64,000 bases of DNA from Streptomyces violaceusniger Tu 4113. Its GTDB lineage: Bacteria > Actinomycetota > Actinomycetes > Streptomycetales > Streptomycetaceae. Positions 34,346 to 43,380 of the stretch are shown here, piece after piece. Location: NCBI RefSeq assembly GCF_000147815.2, contig NC_015957.1:9796001-9860000 (forward strand). The letters are read 5' to 3'. Both the position numbers and the translations under genes were made by a program. Numbering within the stretch: position 1 is the stretch's first letter; each line of letters starts with the position of its first letter. Under the pieces are notes generated by a model, which made no database searches, was not told the origin of the DNA, and saw nothing but the letters and a program-made list of their open reading frames with translations.

Positions 34346-35126
34346 AGTTCGGCGACCGCTTCTCGTTGAACGCGGCGACCCCCTCCGCACGGTCCCCGGA
34401 GAAGGCCACCGTCCGCCATGCCGCGTCCTCGACCTCCAGACCGGCCCGCAGATCCAGCCCCTGCCCCAGCCGCAGCGCCTTCTTGGCGGCCCGCACGCCC
34501 ACCGGGGAGTTGGCGGCGATGCCCCGGGCCAGTTCCAGCGCCTCGGCCCGGTCCTCGCCCTCCGCCGCCAACCGGTCCACCAGGCCCAGTCGATGGGCCT
34601 CCGCGGCGGCCACCCGGCGCGCGGAGAAGATCAGCTCGGCGGCGCGTGCGGCGCCCACCCGGCGCGGCAGCAACTGGGTGCCGCCGCCGCCCGGGATCAC
34701 CCCGACCGACACCTCCGGCAGCCCCACCACGGCGGTGGGGTCGGCGACGATCACGTCACAGGACAGGGCCAGCTCGAAGCCGCCGCCCAGCGCATAGCCG
34801 TGCACCGCGGCGATGGCGGGCATCGGCAGCTCCAGCACCCCGGTGTAGGCGGCGCGGGAGACCGGCCGGTGCCGCAGCATCTCGGCGTCGGAGAGCGAGT
34901 TGCGCTCCTTGAGGTCCGCGCCCACACAGAAGGCCCGCTCATGGGTCGAGGTCAGCACGACGGCCCGGACGTCACGGTCCTCGGACAGTGCCGCACAGGC
35001 CGCCGTGATGCAGCGCGCCATCTCGGAGGAGACGGCGTTCATGGCCTTGGGCCGGTCCAGCACCAGCTCGGCCACGAAGCCGTCCTTACGGACCGCGACC
35101 CACTCCCCGTACCGCTGCTCACTCAT
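34332..35126 (-). CDS. Enoyl-CoA hydratase/isomerase family protein
   Basis: A 264-residue crotonase-fold enzyme. Oxyanion-hole motifs are RAFCVGADLKERN and AAVHGYALGGGFELALSCD. The catalytic Glu positions lie in LPEVSVGVIPGGGGTQLLPR (the first Glu present, the second region Gly-rich as in many hydratases). It hydrates or isomerises enoyl-CoA in fatty-acid or amino-acid breakdown; the exact substrate is unclear. The start is ATG 35124-35126 with GGGAG upstream. It is downstream of the ExxR-less P450 gene, 93 bases away and on the same strand. Confidence 0.87.
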   Translation of the reverse strand: MSEQRYGEWVAVRKDGFVAELVLDRPKAMNAVSSEMARCITAACAALSEDRDVRAVVLTSTHERAFCVGADLKERNSLSDAEMLRHRPVSRAAYTGVLELPMPAIAAVHGYALGGGFELALSCDVIVADPTAVVGLPEVSVGVIPGGGGTQLLPRRVGAARAAELIFSARRVAAAEAHRLGLVDRLAAEGEDRAEALELARGIAANSPVGVRAAKKALRLGQGLDLRAGLEVEDAAWRTVAFSGDRAEGVAAFNEKRSPNWPGE

Positions 35127-35219
35127 CACACACTCTCCCGGTTAACGACCGTGAACCCAATGCGGCGATCATTTCAGCTCCCCGGGGTGTGCGGAACCTG
35201 TGAGCCACCCGGACCGGGC

Positions 35220-36776
35220 CTAGCGGGCCCGCCGCCACCGGTTCAGAAAGCCCAGCAGGATCGACTGTTTCTGCCCGTCCTCCCCCTGCTGCTCCAGGTC
35301 CGTCCCCTCCAGGGACTCGCCTCCGGACACGGACGCCCCCTCGGTGGCGAGCGGCAGCGAGAGCGGCGGGACGGGCGGCGGCGGGGGCGCCCCTTGCGGC
35401 ATCCCCTGCGGCATCCCTTGGGGCATGCCTTGCGGCATGCCCGGCGCCTCGTGCCGCTGGTCCTGCCGGTCCCGCTCGCCGGGGCGGGCGGCGGGCGGGC
35501 CGGGGCGCCGACCCCCCGGCCTGGCGACGGGGGCGAACCGCACCGGCAGGGAGACCACCCCCCGTACGAAGACCCCGGACAGCCACTTCAGCTCCTCGGC
35601 ATCCCCGGCCAGCGCGAGGTCCGGGATCCGGTCCAGCAGCTTCTCCAGCGCGACGGAGGCGATCAGCCGGGCCGAGCTCCGGCCGGGGCAGGCGTGGGGG
35701 CCCGCGCCGAACGCCAGATGGGCCCGGTTGCCCTGCTTGTGCGGGGACCTCAGCAGGGCGTCCCGGTTGGTCGCCGCGAAGCTGATCATCACGGCGTCGC
35801 CCGCGCGCAGCCGCTTCCCGGCGAGGTTGGTGTCATGGACGGGGAAGTAGAGCCCCATGTTGGCCAGCGGCGGGTCGGTCCAGAGCACCTCGTCCAGGGC
35901 GTCCTCGACGAGCATGCTGCCGCCCATCAGTTCGCCCGAGAACCGCTCGTCGGTGAGCAGCACCCGCAGCGAGTTGCCGATCAGGCCGGGCACCAGCCCG
36001 GTGATCATGCCGATCAGCAGCAGAAGCTGCTCGACCAGTTCCTCGTCGGTCAGCCGCGCCGGATGCGCGATCAGCCAGGACGTGATGTCGGCGCCCGGCT
36101 CGCGCCGCTTGAGGCCGATCAGCTCGCGCAGCGCCGCGCCCGCCGCCCGGTCCCCGCCCGCGGGATCCGAGCCGTCGATGAACGCCACCACGCCCCGCAG
36201 CAGCGGGTCCATGGCCTGCTGCGGGAAGCCGAAGAGCTGGCTGGTCACCAGCACCGGCACCAGTGCGCAGTACGTCCCGATCAGCTCGGTCCCGCCCGCC
36301 TCGCAGAACTGGTCGATCAGCGAGTCGGCGATGCGCTCGACATAGTTCCGCAGCGCGCCGGAGTCGATCCGGCCGGTGCAGTCCTCGATGGCGCCGCGCA
36401 GCCGCCGGTGCTCCTCGCCGTCCACGAAGTCGGCCTGCGGCCGGGGCCTGATGACCTGCGGGGCATAGCTGGTCCCGGGCAGCACGCCCTCGTTCCTGGC
36501 CCGCCAGTGGCGGGGGTCCTTGGAGAAGGTCTCGGGGCGACGCATGATCTCCAGCGCCGTGTCGTACCCCAGGCACAACATGGCCGGTACGCCTCTGTCC
36601 AGCTCCACCGGCGCGAGCTGGCCGTGGGTCTCGCGCAGGCGCCGGTAGACCGCGAAGGGATCTCTTCCGAACTCGGGCGCGTGGAGCGGCTCGGCACCGG
36701 CCCCCTCATGGGCGGGGCAGCCCGGCGGAGGTAAGGCGCCCGGACGCTGAGCACTCGAATCGTAAAGCGGGGTCAC
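35220..36776 (-). CDS. Second cytochrome P450 lacking ExxR (CYP157-like), with TTA codon
   Basis: A 518-residue P450-fold protein like CvnE. The K-helix reads VEDALDEVLWTDPP, again with W where ExxR has Arg. The haem loop is FGAGPHACPGRSSARL. The I-helix is LLIGMITGLVPGLIGNSL. Codon 15 (36732-36734) is TTA. After residue ~400 there is a long disordered extension with four MPQG repeats and a Pro run, then a C-terminal KQSILLGFLNRWRRAR that resembles the tail of CvnE (SSFLSWWRA). The start is GTG 36774-36776 with AGGAG upstream. No conservon genes flank it; it is an orphan between echA and cya. Confidence 0.85.
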   Translation of the reverse strand: MTPLYDSSAQRPGALPPPGCPAHEGAGAEPLHAPEFGRDPFAVYRRLRETHGQLAPVELDRGVPAMLCLGYDTALEIMRRPETFSKDPRHWRARNEGVLPGTSYAPQVIRPRPQADFVDGEEHRRLRGAIEDCTGRIDSGALRNYVERIADSLIDQFCEAGGTELIGTYCALVPVLVTSQLFGFPQQAMDPLLRGVVAFIDGSDPAGGDRAAGAALRELIGLKRREPGADITSWLIAHPARLTDEELVEQLLLLIGMITGLVPGLIGNSLRVLLTDERFSGELMGGSMLVEDALDEVLWTDPPLANMGLYFPVHDTNLAGKRLRAGDAVMISFAATNRDALLRSPHKQGNRAHLAFGAGPHACPGRSSARLIASVALEKLLDRIPDLALAGDAEELKWLSGVFVRGVVSLPVRFAPVARPGGRRPGPPAARPGERDRQDQRHEAPGMPQGMPQGMPQGMPQGAPPPPPVPPLSLPLATEGASVSGGESLEGTDLEQQGEDGQKQSILLGFLNRWRRAR

Positions 36777-37114
36777 ACGTGCTCCTGGACACCGCCGGGC
36801 CCACCCCGCGGGCGGACGCGCACGGTGCTTCTTCGACGACAGGACCTGGGATCCACCGAGTGGATCTTGCGGACGTAGGCTAGCCCAACAGGCCCGGATC
36901 CGCGCCCAGTTCAGCGATCCGGCCGAAGCCACCGAAGGGATCCGGACGAACGTCGCCCGCCGCGTCCCGCCCGGCGGCGGCGACCCGGGGTCCCCCGCCC
37001 GGCGACCACCCGGTGTCATGCGCGACGGCTCAGCGGAGTCCCGGCCGCCCCCAGGGTCATGTCCGACGGCCACCCGGTGTCATGCCCGGCCGCCACCCAG
37101 GGTCACGCCCGGTG
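36777..37114 (-). repeat. Intergenic region with repeats of the cya 3' end
   Basis: No gene. From about 36995 to 37135 the motif CATGACACCGGG or CATGACCCTGGG (coding strand of cya) recurs five times. The first copy contains the cya stop codon. A 24-base copy of the very end of cya (GCTGAGCCG-CGCGCATGAC) recurs at 37011-37034. The promoter of the P450 gene should lie near 36790-36900. Confidence 0.65.
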
Positions 37115-38377
37115 TCATGCGCGGCGGCTCAGCAGCCACGGCTCCACGACCCCCAGACCACGCACCGGCCGCTGCCACATCGGCTGGAGCGCGAACCGGT
37201 ACGAGGGCGGCTCCTCGCCCTCCTTCTCCGCCGCGGCGGCCGCCTCCGCGGCCTCCGCCTCCGACACCGGGGCCTCCCCGGTGCGGCTCAGCTCCTCCGC
37301 GAACGCGCCGTCCACCAGGACCGCGTTCTTGGGGGCTATGGACGTCAGCCGGCTCGCCAGGTTCACCGTCGTCCCGAACACGTCGCCCATGCGGGTCGTG
37401 ACCGTGCCGAACGCGATCCCGACCCGCAGCTCGGGCATCGTCTCGTCATGCGTCAGTGTCTCGATCAGGCGCAGCCCGATCTCGGCGGCGATGCCCGCGT
37501 CGTCGGCCGCGTAGAGCACCTCGTCGCCCAGCGTCTTGATCAGCCGCCCGCCGTGCGCCGCCACCAGGTCGGCGGCCGTGGTCTCGAACGCCTCGACCAG
37601 CTCGCCGAGCTCCTCCTCCTCCAGCCGCCGGGTCAGCCGGGTGAAGCTCACCAGGTCCGCGAAGCCGACCGCCAGCCGACGGTCCACCATCTCCGCGTCG
37701 TCCGCCGCCTGCACCACCCGGCCGGTCGCCGCCGCGAGCTGGCGCCGGTAGACGTAGACCAGGAACTCCTCCAGCTCCGGCAGCAACAGCTCGACCAGCG
37801 GATACGCGATCTCGGTCCGGGTCATCCCGGTCTCCTGGGGGTCGGTGAGCCCCTCCAGGAACGAGTCGATCTGCCAGTCGGCGAGCCGGGCGCTGGTCTG
37901 GCCGGTGGACCGCGCCACCTGGATGGCCATCGGCTCGCTCAGCAGCCCGGCCTCCACCAGACCGGACAGCCGGCGCAGCGCCAGGACATCGGCCTCGGTC
38001 AGCGCCTTGGCCTGGCCGATGTCGGCGAAGCCCATGGCCCGCCAGAAACGGGTGGCCAGCTCGACCGAGACGCCCGCGCTGCGGGCGGCCTGGAAGGGGG
38101 TGTAGCGCCGCTCGGCGCCGAGGATGAGCTGCTCCAGCCGGAGCGCGATGGGATCCGGCTGATCCTCATCATCGAGGGCCTCCTCGGGGGCCTCTTCGAG
38201 GGCCTCTTCGGGGGCCTCCTCGATGGCCTCTTCGGGGGCCTCCTCGATGGCCTCTTCGGGGGCCTCCGCGGCGGCGCTCTCCCGCGCCCCGGTGTCCCGT
38301 ACGGCCCCGTCCGGCGCGGCGGCGTCCCACGCCTCGCGCTCCTCGGCCGTGCCGGAACCCGCGTCGTCGGCGGTCAC
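37115..38377 (-). CDS. cya: Class III adenylate cyclase
   Basis: A 420-residue cytosolic cyclase making cAMP, which in S. coelicolor controls germination and development with Crp. A repetitive acidic N-terminus (EAPEEAIEEAPEEA) is encoded by 24-base repeats at 38176-38266. A conserved actinobacterial regulatory part follows (residues ~75-245), then the cyclase homology domain: VGFADLVSFTRLTRRL (metal Asp), HGGRLIKTLGDEVLYAA (substrate Lys and second metal Asp), GTTVNLASRLTSIAPKN. The start is GTG 38375-38377. Repeats follow the stop codon. Confidence 0.88.
   Translation of the reverse strand: MTADDAGSGTAEEREAWDAAAPDGAVRDTGARESAAAEAPEEAIEEAPEEAIEEAPEEALEEAPEEALDDEDQPDPIALRLEQLILGAERRYTPFQAARSAGVSVELATRFWRAMGFADIGQAKALTEADVLALRRLSGLVEAGLLSEPMAIQVARSTGQTSARLADWQIDSFLEGLTDPQETGMTRTEIAYPLVELLLPELEEFLVYVYRRQLAAATGRVVQAADDAEMVDRRLAVGFADLVSFTRLTRRLEEEELGELVEAFETTAADLVAAHGGRLIKTLGDEVLYAADDAGIAAEIGLRLIETLTHDETMPELRVGIAFGTVTTRMGDVFGTTVNLASRLTSIAPKNAVLVDGAFAEELSRTGEAPVSEAEAAEAAAAAEKEGEEPPSYRFALQPMWQRPVRGLGVVEPWLLSRRA
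38176..38266 (-). repeat. In-frame 24-base repeats in cya
   Basis: Units built from GGCCTCCTCGATGGCCTCTT and similar encode the EAPEEAIE repeats of the adenylate cyclase N-terminus. They keep the frame, so length can vary between strains. Confidence 0.8.
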
Positions 38378-38524
38378 CGCCCGCCCCCTGTCAGATCCCT
38401 GCGCACTGCCCTTCCGTTCCCTCTTCCCGGTTGGGGTTCCGAATCGCCCACAGCCGCCCCGAGCTGGACCGACCGCGACCACGATACGTCAGGTGTGCCG
38501 TAGCTCACTCTCCACGGCAGGGGT

Positions 38525-39412
38525 TCATTCCTCCCTCGGTACGGAGCGTAGATGCACGATGTCCCCGGCGGAGACCGGCTCCTGTACCCCGCCCTCGGTG
38601 GCCAGAACCAGCCGTCCGTCGCCGTCGACCGCGACCGCCTCGCCGACCCGCTCCCGGCCGCCCGGAAGCTCGGCGCGCACCTGCCGCCCGAGGGTCGCAC
38701 AGCCCGCCGCGTAGGTCTCCTGGAGGCCGCTCGCCCCGGGGTCGCCCTCGAAGCGGCACCACTCCCCGTACCACTGGGCGATCGAGCGCAGCACGGCCCG
38801 CAGCAGCGGGTCGCGGTCGGTGGAGACCGCGTCGGCCAGGGCCAGCGACCCGGCGGTGGGCACCGGAAGCTCATCGGCGCGTAGCGAAACATTCAGCCCC
38901 ATGCCGATGACCACGGCGTCCCCGGCCCGCTCGGCGAGGATCCCGCCGAACTTCCGCTCCTCGCCCGCGACCGTCACCAGCAGGTCGTTCGGCCACTTCA
39001 GCGCGGTGTCCACACCCGCCGTGCGGCTGAGCGCCCGGGCGCTCGCGACCCCGGCGAGCAGCGGCAGCCAGCCCCAGCGCTCCGTGGGCACGCCTGCGTC
39101 TGCGGGCCGTAGCAGGATGGAGAAGAAGAGCCCGGACCGGGCCGGGGCCGTCCAGGCGCGGTCGAGCCGGCCGCGCCCCGCGGTCTGCTCCTCGGCGACG
39201 AGCACCGCACCCTCGGGGGCTCCGGCCCGGGCCCGGGTGACCAGATCCGTATTGGTCGAGCCGGTCGCCTGCACCACCTCGAACTCGGTCCACAGCCCAC
39301 CGGGGAGCACCAGCCCCCGGCGCAGCGCGGTGGCGTTCAAGGGAGGCCGCTCCAGATCGGACCAGCGGCCGGGCCCGTCACCTGGGCTCCCTGAGGTGTC
39401 AGAAGGCGTCAT
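38525..39412 (-). CDS. birA: Biotin-[acetyl-CoA-carboxylase] ligase
   Basis: A 295-residue biotin protein ligase that activates biotin with ATP and attaches it to the Lys of carboxyl-carrier domains, here most likely AccA2 encoded 4 kb away. Marks are the biotinyl-5'-AMP loop GRGRLDRAWTAP, FFSILLRP, the KWPNDLLVT motif and IGMGLNVSL. There is no N-terminal HTH, so it is a catalytic-only (class I) ligase. The start is ATG 39410-39412. It is divergent from pccB. Confidence 0.9.
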   Translation of the reverse strand: MTPSDTSGSPGDGPGRWSDLERPPLNATALRRGLVLPGGLWTEFEVVQATGSTNTDLVTRARAGAPEGAVLVAEEQTAGRGRLDRAWTAPARSGLFFSILLRPADAGVPTERWGWLPLLAGVASARALSRTAGVDTALKWPNDLLVTVAGEERKFGGILAERAGDAVVIGMGLNVSLRADELPVPTAGSLALADAVSTDRDPLLRAVLRSIAQWYGEWCRFEGDPGASGLQETYAAGCATLGRQVRAELPGGRERVGEAVAVDGDGRLVLATEGGVQEPVSAGDIVHLRSVPREE

Positions 39413-39616
39413 GAGGGCCAGCCTAGGGTCAGGAGGTGTGGCCAACGACGCAGTGCCACCAAGCGGTGCCGCCGATACGCTACGTGCCGGTAGCCCAGCC
39501 GGCGCAACGGCTGTCGAACGGTCCGTAACCACCGAACGTCCATAGGCCCCCACTGATCACGATTCCGACCCCATATCCCGTTCCCACTGCTTCCCCTGAT
39601 TCCCTCCGACCCTGAA

Positions 39617-39650
39617 GAAGTCCGCCGTATCCAGAAGTCCGCCGTATCCA
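39617..39650 (+). repeat. 17-base perfect tandem direct repeat in the pccB leader
   Basis: GAAGTCCGCCGTATCCA occurs twice in a row, 30 bases before the pccB start codon. Confidence 0.85.
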
Positions 39651-39679
39651 CCCCCAGGACGAGCAGGAGCCGCATCCCG

Positions 39680-41275
39680 ATGTCCGAGCCGGAGATCGCC
39701 CCCGAGATTCCAGACCGTCACACCACCGCGGGGAAGCTCGCGGATCTGCAGCGCCGTATCGAAGAGGCGACCCATGCGGGGTCCGCGCGCGCGGTGGAGA
39801 AGCAGCACGCCAAGGGCAAGCTGACCGCGCGCGAGCGCATCGACCTCCTCCTGGACGAGGGGTCCTTCACCGAGCTCGACGAGTTCGCCCGGCACCGTTC
39901 GACCAACTTCGGCATCGAGCAGAACCGCCCCTACGGCGACGGGGTCGTCACCGGCTACGGCACGGTGGACGGCCGCCCGGTGGCCGTGTTCTCCCAGGAC
40001 TTCACGGTCTTCGGCGGGGCGCTCGGGGAGGTGTTCGGCGAGAAGATCGTCAAGGTCATGGACTTCGCGCTGAAGACCGGCTGCCCAGTCATCGGCATCA
40101 ACGACTCCGGCGGCGCCCGCATCCAGGAGGGCGTGGTCTCGCTCGGCATGTACGGCGAGATCTTCCGCCGCAACACCCATGCCTCCGGAGTGATCCCGCA
40201 GATCAGCCTGGTCGTGGGCCCGTGCGCGGGCGGGGCGGTCTACTCCCCGGCGATCACCGACTTCACGGTGATGATCGACCAGACCTCGCATATGTTCATC
40301 ACCGGCCCCGACGTGATCAAGACCGTCACCGGTGAGGACGTCGGCTTCGAGGAGCTGGGCGGCGCCCGGACGCACAACACCACCTCCGGTGTCGCGCACT
40401 ACATGGCCGGGGACGAGAAGGACGGCATCGAGTACGTCAAGACCCTGCTGTCCTACCTCCCCTCCAACAACCTCTCCGAGCCCCCGGCCTTCGCCGACGA
40501 GGCCGATCTGGAGGTCTCGGACGAGGACCGGGAGATGGACACGCTCATCCCGGACTCCGCGAACCAGCCGTACGACGTGCACAAGGCCATCGAGCACGTC
40601 CTGGACGACAACGAGTTCCTGGAGACGCAGGCGCTTTTCGCGCCCAACATCATCACCGGCTTCGGCCGGGTCGAGGGCCAGCCGGTGGGCATCGTGGCCA
40701 ACCAGCCGATGCAGCTCGCCGGCTGTCTGGACATCGACGCCTCCGAGAAGGCCGCACGCTTCGTGCGCACCTGCGACGCGTTCAACGTTCCCGTGCTGAC
40801 CTTCGTGGACGTGCCCGGCTTCCTGCCCGGCACCGACCAGGAGTACAACGGCATCATCCGGCGCGGCGCCAAGCTGATCTTCGCCTACGCGGAGGCCACC
40901 GTCCCGCTGATCACGGTCATCACCCGCAAGGCGTTCGGCGGTGCGTACGACGTCATGGGCTCCAAGCATCTGGGCGCGGACCTCAACATGGCCTGGCCCA
41001 CCGCGCAGATCGCGGTCATGGGCGCCCAGGGCGCGGTCAACATCCTCCACCGGCGCACCATCGCCGCCTCCGACGCCCCGGAGACGGCCCGCACCGAGCT
41101 GATCGCGGACTACGAGGACACCCTGCTGAATCCGTATATCGCGGCCGAGCGGGGGTATGTGGATGCTGTGATCATGCCGTCCGAGACCCGCCGCCACATC
41201 GTCCGCGGACTGAGGACCCTGCGGAACAAGCGCGAGTCGCTGCCCCCGAAGAAGCACGGCAACATCCCCCTCTAG
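39680..41275 (+). CDS. pccB: Propionyl-CoA carboxylase beta subunit (carboxyltransferase)
   Basis: A 531-residue carboxyltransferase. The two crotonase-like halves carry oxyanion loops [20 protein letters not shown] and [20 protein letters not shown]. The Asp in GGAYDVMG is codon 424 here and corresponds to the position (D422 in S. coelicolor PccB) that selects propionyl-CoA, against Ile in acetyl-CoA-specific AccB. With AccA2 and PccE it makes methylmalonyl-CoA, an extender unit for polyketides and branched lipids. A perfect 17-base direct repeat precedes the start codon. The pccE gene follows 25 bases later. Confidence 0.94.
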   Translation: MSEPEIAPEIPDRHTTAGKLADLQRRIEEATHAGSARAVEKQHAKGKLTARERIDLLLDEGSFTELDEFARHRSTNFGIEQNRPYGDGVVTGYGTVDGRPVAVFSQDFTVFGGALGEVFGEKIVKVMDFALKTGCPVIGINDSGGARIQEGVVSLGMYGEIFRRNTHASGVIPQISLVVGPCAGGAVYSPAITDFTVMIDQTSHMFITGPDVIKTVTGEDVGFEELGGARTHNTTSGVAHYMAGDEKDGIEYVKTLLSYLPSNNLSEPPAFADEADLEVSDEDREMDTLIPDSANQPYDVHKAIEHVLDDNEFLETQALFAPNIITGFGRVEGQPVGIVANQPMQLAGCLDIDASEKAARFVRTCDAFNVPVLTFVDVPGFLPGTDQEYNGIIRRGAKLIFAYAEATVPLITVITRKAFGGAYDVMGSKHLGADLNMAWPTAQIAVMGAQGAVNILHRRTIAASDAPETARTELIADYEDTLLNPYIAAERGYVDAVIMPSETRRHIVRGLRTLRNKRESLPPKKHGNIPL

Positions 41276-41300
41276 CCCCCTCGAGCGAAGGGCTAATTCC

Positions 41301-41507
41301 ATGATCCGAATTGTCCGGGGCAACCCGACCCCCGAGGAGTTGGCCGCCGCACTGGCGGTGGTGCAAGCACGCGCGGCGGCCGTGACGGCCGCCGCGCAGA
41401 GCGAGGACGATCCGGAGGAGTGGTCCGACCCGGCCCGCACCGTCCCCAGCCACCGGGTGCCGCATCCCGGCCCCAAGGCATGGCGTACCACCTACTGGCC
41501 CGCCTGA
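41301..41507 (+). CDS. pccE: Acyl-CoA carboxylase epsilon subunit
   Basis: A 68-residue small subunit found only in actinobacterial acyl-CoA carboxylases. It starts MIRIVRGNPTPEELAAALAV, the epsilon-subunit mark, and ends in the conserved WRTTYWPA. It binds the alpha-beta core and raises activity, as shown for PccE of S. coelicolor. It is cotranscribed with pccB. Confidence 0.9.
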   Translation: MIRIVRGNPTPEELAAALAVVQARAAAVTAAAQSEDDPEEWSDPARTVPSHRVPHPGPKAWRTTYWPA

Positions 41508-41545
41508 GAGCCGCGCGGTAAGGCCGGAATGGCACCTTCGCGCCT

Positions 41546-41575
41546 GGGCGCCTGAGTACGCGTACTCAGGCGCCC
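41546..41575. terminator. 30-base perfect palindrome after pccE
   Basis: GGGCGCCTGAGTAC, GC, GTACTCAGGCGCCC is a perfect 14-bp inverted repeat. It sits between pccE and a 43-residue ORF. It may end the pcc transcript or act as an operator for the next gene, since the centre GAGTACGCGTACTC is less GC-rich than usual stems. Confidence 0.6.
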
Positions 41576-41603
41576 CGCCGTCTGCGGGCTCAGGATCGGT
41601 CCC

Positions 41604-41735
41604 ATGCTGTGGTCCGAGCCGCCCGATGAGCCGCCCGAGGAACTGCGGCGCGCCGAGGCCATGCTCCGCCGCGCCCGCACGGTCCTGACCGTCTCCGTGC
41701 TGCTCGCGATGTGCCTCCTCAGCATGTGGCCGTGA
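41604..41735 (+). CDS. Small 43-residue membrane protein
   Basis: A short [23 protein letters not shown] and on, with an acidic Pro/Glu-rich head, an Arg-rich helix (LRRARTVLT) and one C-terminal transmembrane helix ([13 protein letters not shown]). It lies between pccE and maf, where I recall S. coelicolor having a comparable small gene. No Shine-Dalgarno of note (GATCGG upstream). Function unknown. Confidence 0.55.
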   Translation: MLWSEPPDEPPEELRRAEAMLRRARTVLTVSVLLAMCLLSMWP

Positions 41736-41862
41736 AGGCGGCCTTGATCTGCACCCCGGCCTGCTACGGCTCAATCCGACCTGCCCTGACCTGCCCGAGG
41801 GGACCAGCGCCAAGGCCGGGCTGCGGCCCCCGGCCGGGCCGTCCCGGGGGCGGCTTACCCTG

Positions 41863-42471
41863 GTGCGCATGACTGCGCAGCGCACTCTCATCCTCGCGTC
41901 CGCCTCGCCCGCCCGGCTCGAACTGCTGCGGCAGGCCGGAATGGCGCCGAAGGTGATCGTCAGCGGGGTGGACGAGGACGCGCTGAGCGCGGCGACACCC
42001 GCCGAGCTGGCCCGGGTGCTGGCCGAGGCGAAGGCCACCGCCGTGGCCGGGCTTCCGGAGACGGCCGGTTCCCTCGTCATCGGCTGCGACTCGGTGCTGG
42101 AGCTCGACGGTCAGGCGCTCGGCAAACCGGCGGACGCCGAGGAGGCCACCGCCCGCTGGAAGTCGATGCGCGGCCGGGCCGGGGTGCTGCGCACCGGGCA
42201 CTGCGTGATCGACACGGCGAGCGGCCGCCGCACCTCGGCCACCGCGTCCACCACCGTCCGCTTCGGCGAGCCGACGGACGAGGAGATCGCGGCGTACGTC
42301 GCCAGTGGCGAACCGCTGCATGTGGCGGGGGCGTTCACGCTCGACGGCCGTTCGGCGCCGTTCATCGACGGCATCGAGGGCGACGCCGGAACCGTGATCG
42401 GGCTCTCCCTGCCGCTGTTCCGCCGTCTGCTGGCCGAGTTGGGCGTGCGGATCACGGCCCTCTGGGACTAG
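41863..42471 (+). CDS. maf: Maf-like nucleotide pyrophosphatase
   Basis: A 202-residue Maf protein. Marks are the N-terminal [35 protein letters not shown] (substrate-binding, catalytic Asp) and the C-terminal [20 protein letters not shown]. Maf enzymes hydrolyse non-canonical or pyrimidine NTPs and affect septation when overproduced. The start is GTG 41863 or ATG 41869. It lies between the carboxylase beta/epsilon and alpha genes, a stable order in Streptomyces. Confidence 0.9.
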   Translation: MRMTAQRTLILASASPARLELLRQAGMAPKVIVSGVDEDALSAATPAELARVLAEAKATAVAGLPETAGSLVIGCDSVLELDGQALGKPADAEEATARWKSMRGRAGVLRTGHCVIDTASGRRTSATASTTVRFGEPTDEEIAAYVASGEPLHVAGAFTLDGRSAPFIDGIEGDAGTVIGLSLPLFRRLLAELGVRITALWD

Positions 42472-42478
42472 CCAGGGG

Positions 42479-42593
42479 TCTCCCTGCCTCCGGGGCGACT
42501 AGGGATTCCCCTGAGCCGGGCCGGGCGCAGGGCTGGGGGTTCCCCCGAATCAGGCCGGGCCCGGCTAGGGATTTCCCCTGAATCAGGCCGGGC
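42479..42593 (-). repeat. Repeats over the 3' end of the membrane protein gene
   Basis: On the minus strand the unit CCCGGCCTGATTCAGGGGAA, with the gene's TGA, is followed by a close second copy and a shorter third one. Each is followed by a CCCTAG-like or CCCAGC-like end. They fill the gap to maf. Confidence 0.75.
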
Positions 42594-43035
42594 TGGGGGC
42601 GTCCTGGCCGCCGCCCGCGGCCTCTGCCGAGGGCTCGGCGGGCGGCTCCGCCTCGTACCCCAGCAGGCTCAGCACGATCAGCCCCAGCACCACCATCAAG
42701 AACGCGAACGCCGGCCAGCCCACCAGGCCGACCGCGAACGCGCCCACCAGCCCGTGGACCACCGCACAGGTGACGAGCAGGATGCGGGCGAGGCGGCCGG
42801 GGGCACGGTCCCGTACGGCGGTGCGCAGCAGCACCACCCCGCAGACCAGCAGATAGAGGCCGAAGAGGCCGCCCCCGACCCAGGTGCCGATGGACATCGC
42901 ATCGGTGTCGAGGCCGCCCATGGACATCTGCTGACGGTCCACGACCAGGCCGAGGATCCAGTTCAGCAGCGCTATGCCGACCGCTTCGAACATGAGCGTC
43001 ACAGCCGCTACCGCGGCCACTGGTCTGCGTGCCAC
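42583..43035 (-). CDS. Four-helix membrane protein of unknown function
   Basis: A 150-residue integral membrane protein with about four helices: residues ~8-30 (AAVTLMFEAVGIALLNWILG), ~52-70 (GGGLFGLYLLVCGVVLL), ~83-105 (ILLVTCAVVHGLVGAFAVG) and ~105-125 (FAFLMVVLGLIVLSLLGYE). A short Pro/Ala/Glu-rich tail follows. No family recognised, but the position between maf and accA2 is conserved in Streptomyces, as I recall it. The start is GTG 43033-43035. It converges on maf. Confidence 0.78.
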   Translation of the reverse strand: MARRPVAAVAAVTLMFEAVGIALLNWILGLVVDRQQMSMGGLDTDAMSIGTWVGGGLFGLYLLVCGVVLLRTAVRDRAPGRLARILLVTCAVVHGLVGAFAVGLVGWPAFAFLMVVLGLIVLSLLGYEAEPPAEPSAEAAGGGQDAPSPA

Positions 43036-43380
43036 CGTGTTCCCCCTCCACTCCGTCAGTGCCGAAGCACGCTACTAACGGGTAAGCGCTGCCACAAGAG
43101 GTGCGGACGAGCTGAACGCCATGGCAAAGTTTCCGCCCGGCATTCGTAGGGTTTCCACAAGAAAACGTGAAGCGCCGCAGCACGGCGGGCCAGAGACCTT
43201 GCCCACACCGTGGACGGCGCACCAGCCCCGAAAACCGGGCGTACGGTGGAGCGACGGGGGATCTGGTCGCTCGCCCAACGCGAGGTTCACGCTCCGTGTG
43301 GTCAAGCTCACGCCCGGGATCTTCTCGGCGCGAGGTGTCGCCTGTACCTAAACTCGGCTTGTTTCAAGGAGGGAGCCATC
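43036..43380. other. Promoter region between the membrane protein and accA2
   Basis: About 345 bases with no supported gene. A TAAACT hexamer at 43349-43354 could be the -10 element of accA2, though no good -35 is placed in front of it; the message would then have a leader of about 20 bases. An in-frame upstream extension of accA2 is open but not conserved. Confidence 0.4.

Noticed and set aside
43210..43380. Upstream in-frame extension of accA2
   Set aside because: The strong ribosome site and the conserved start [10 protein letters not shown] place the start at 43381.
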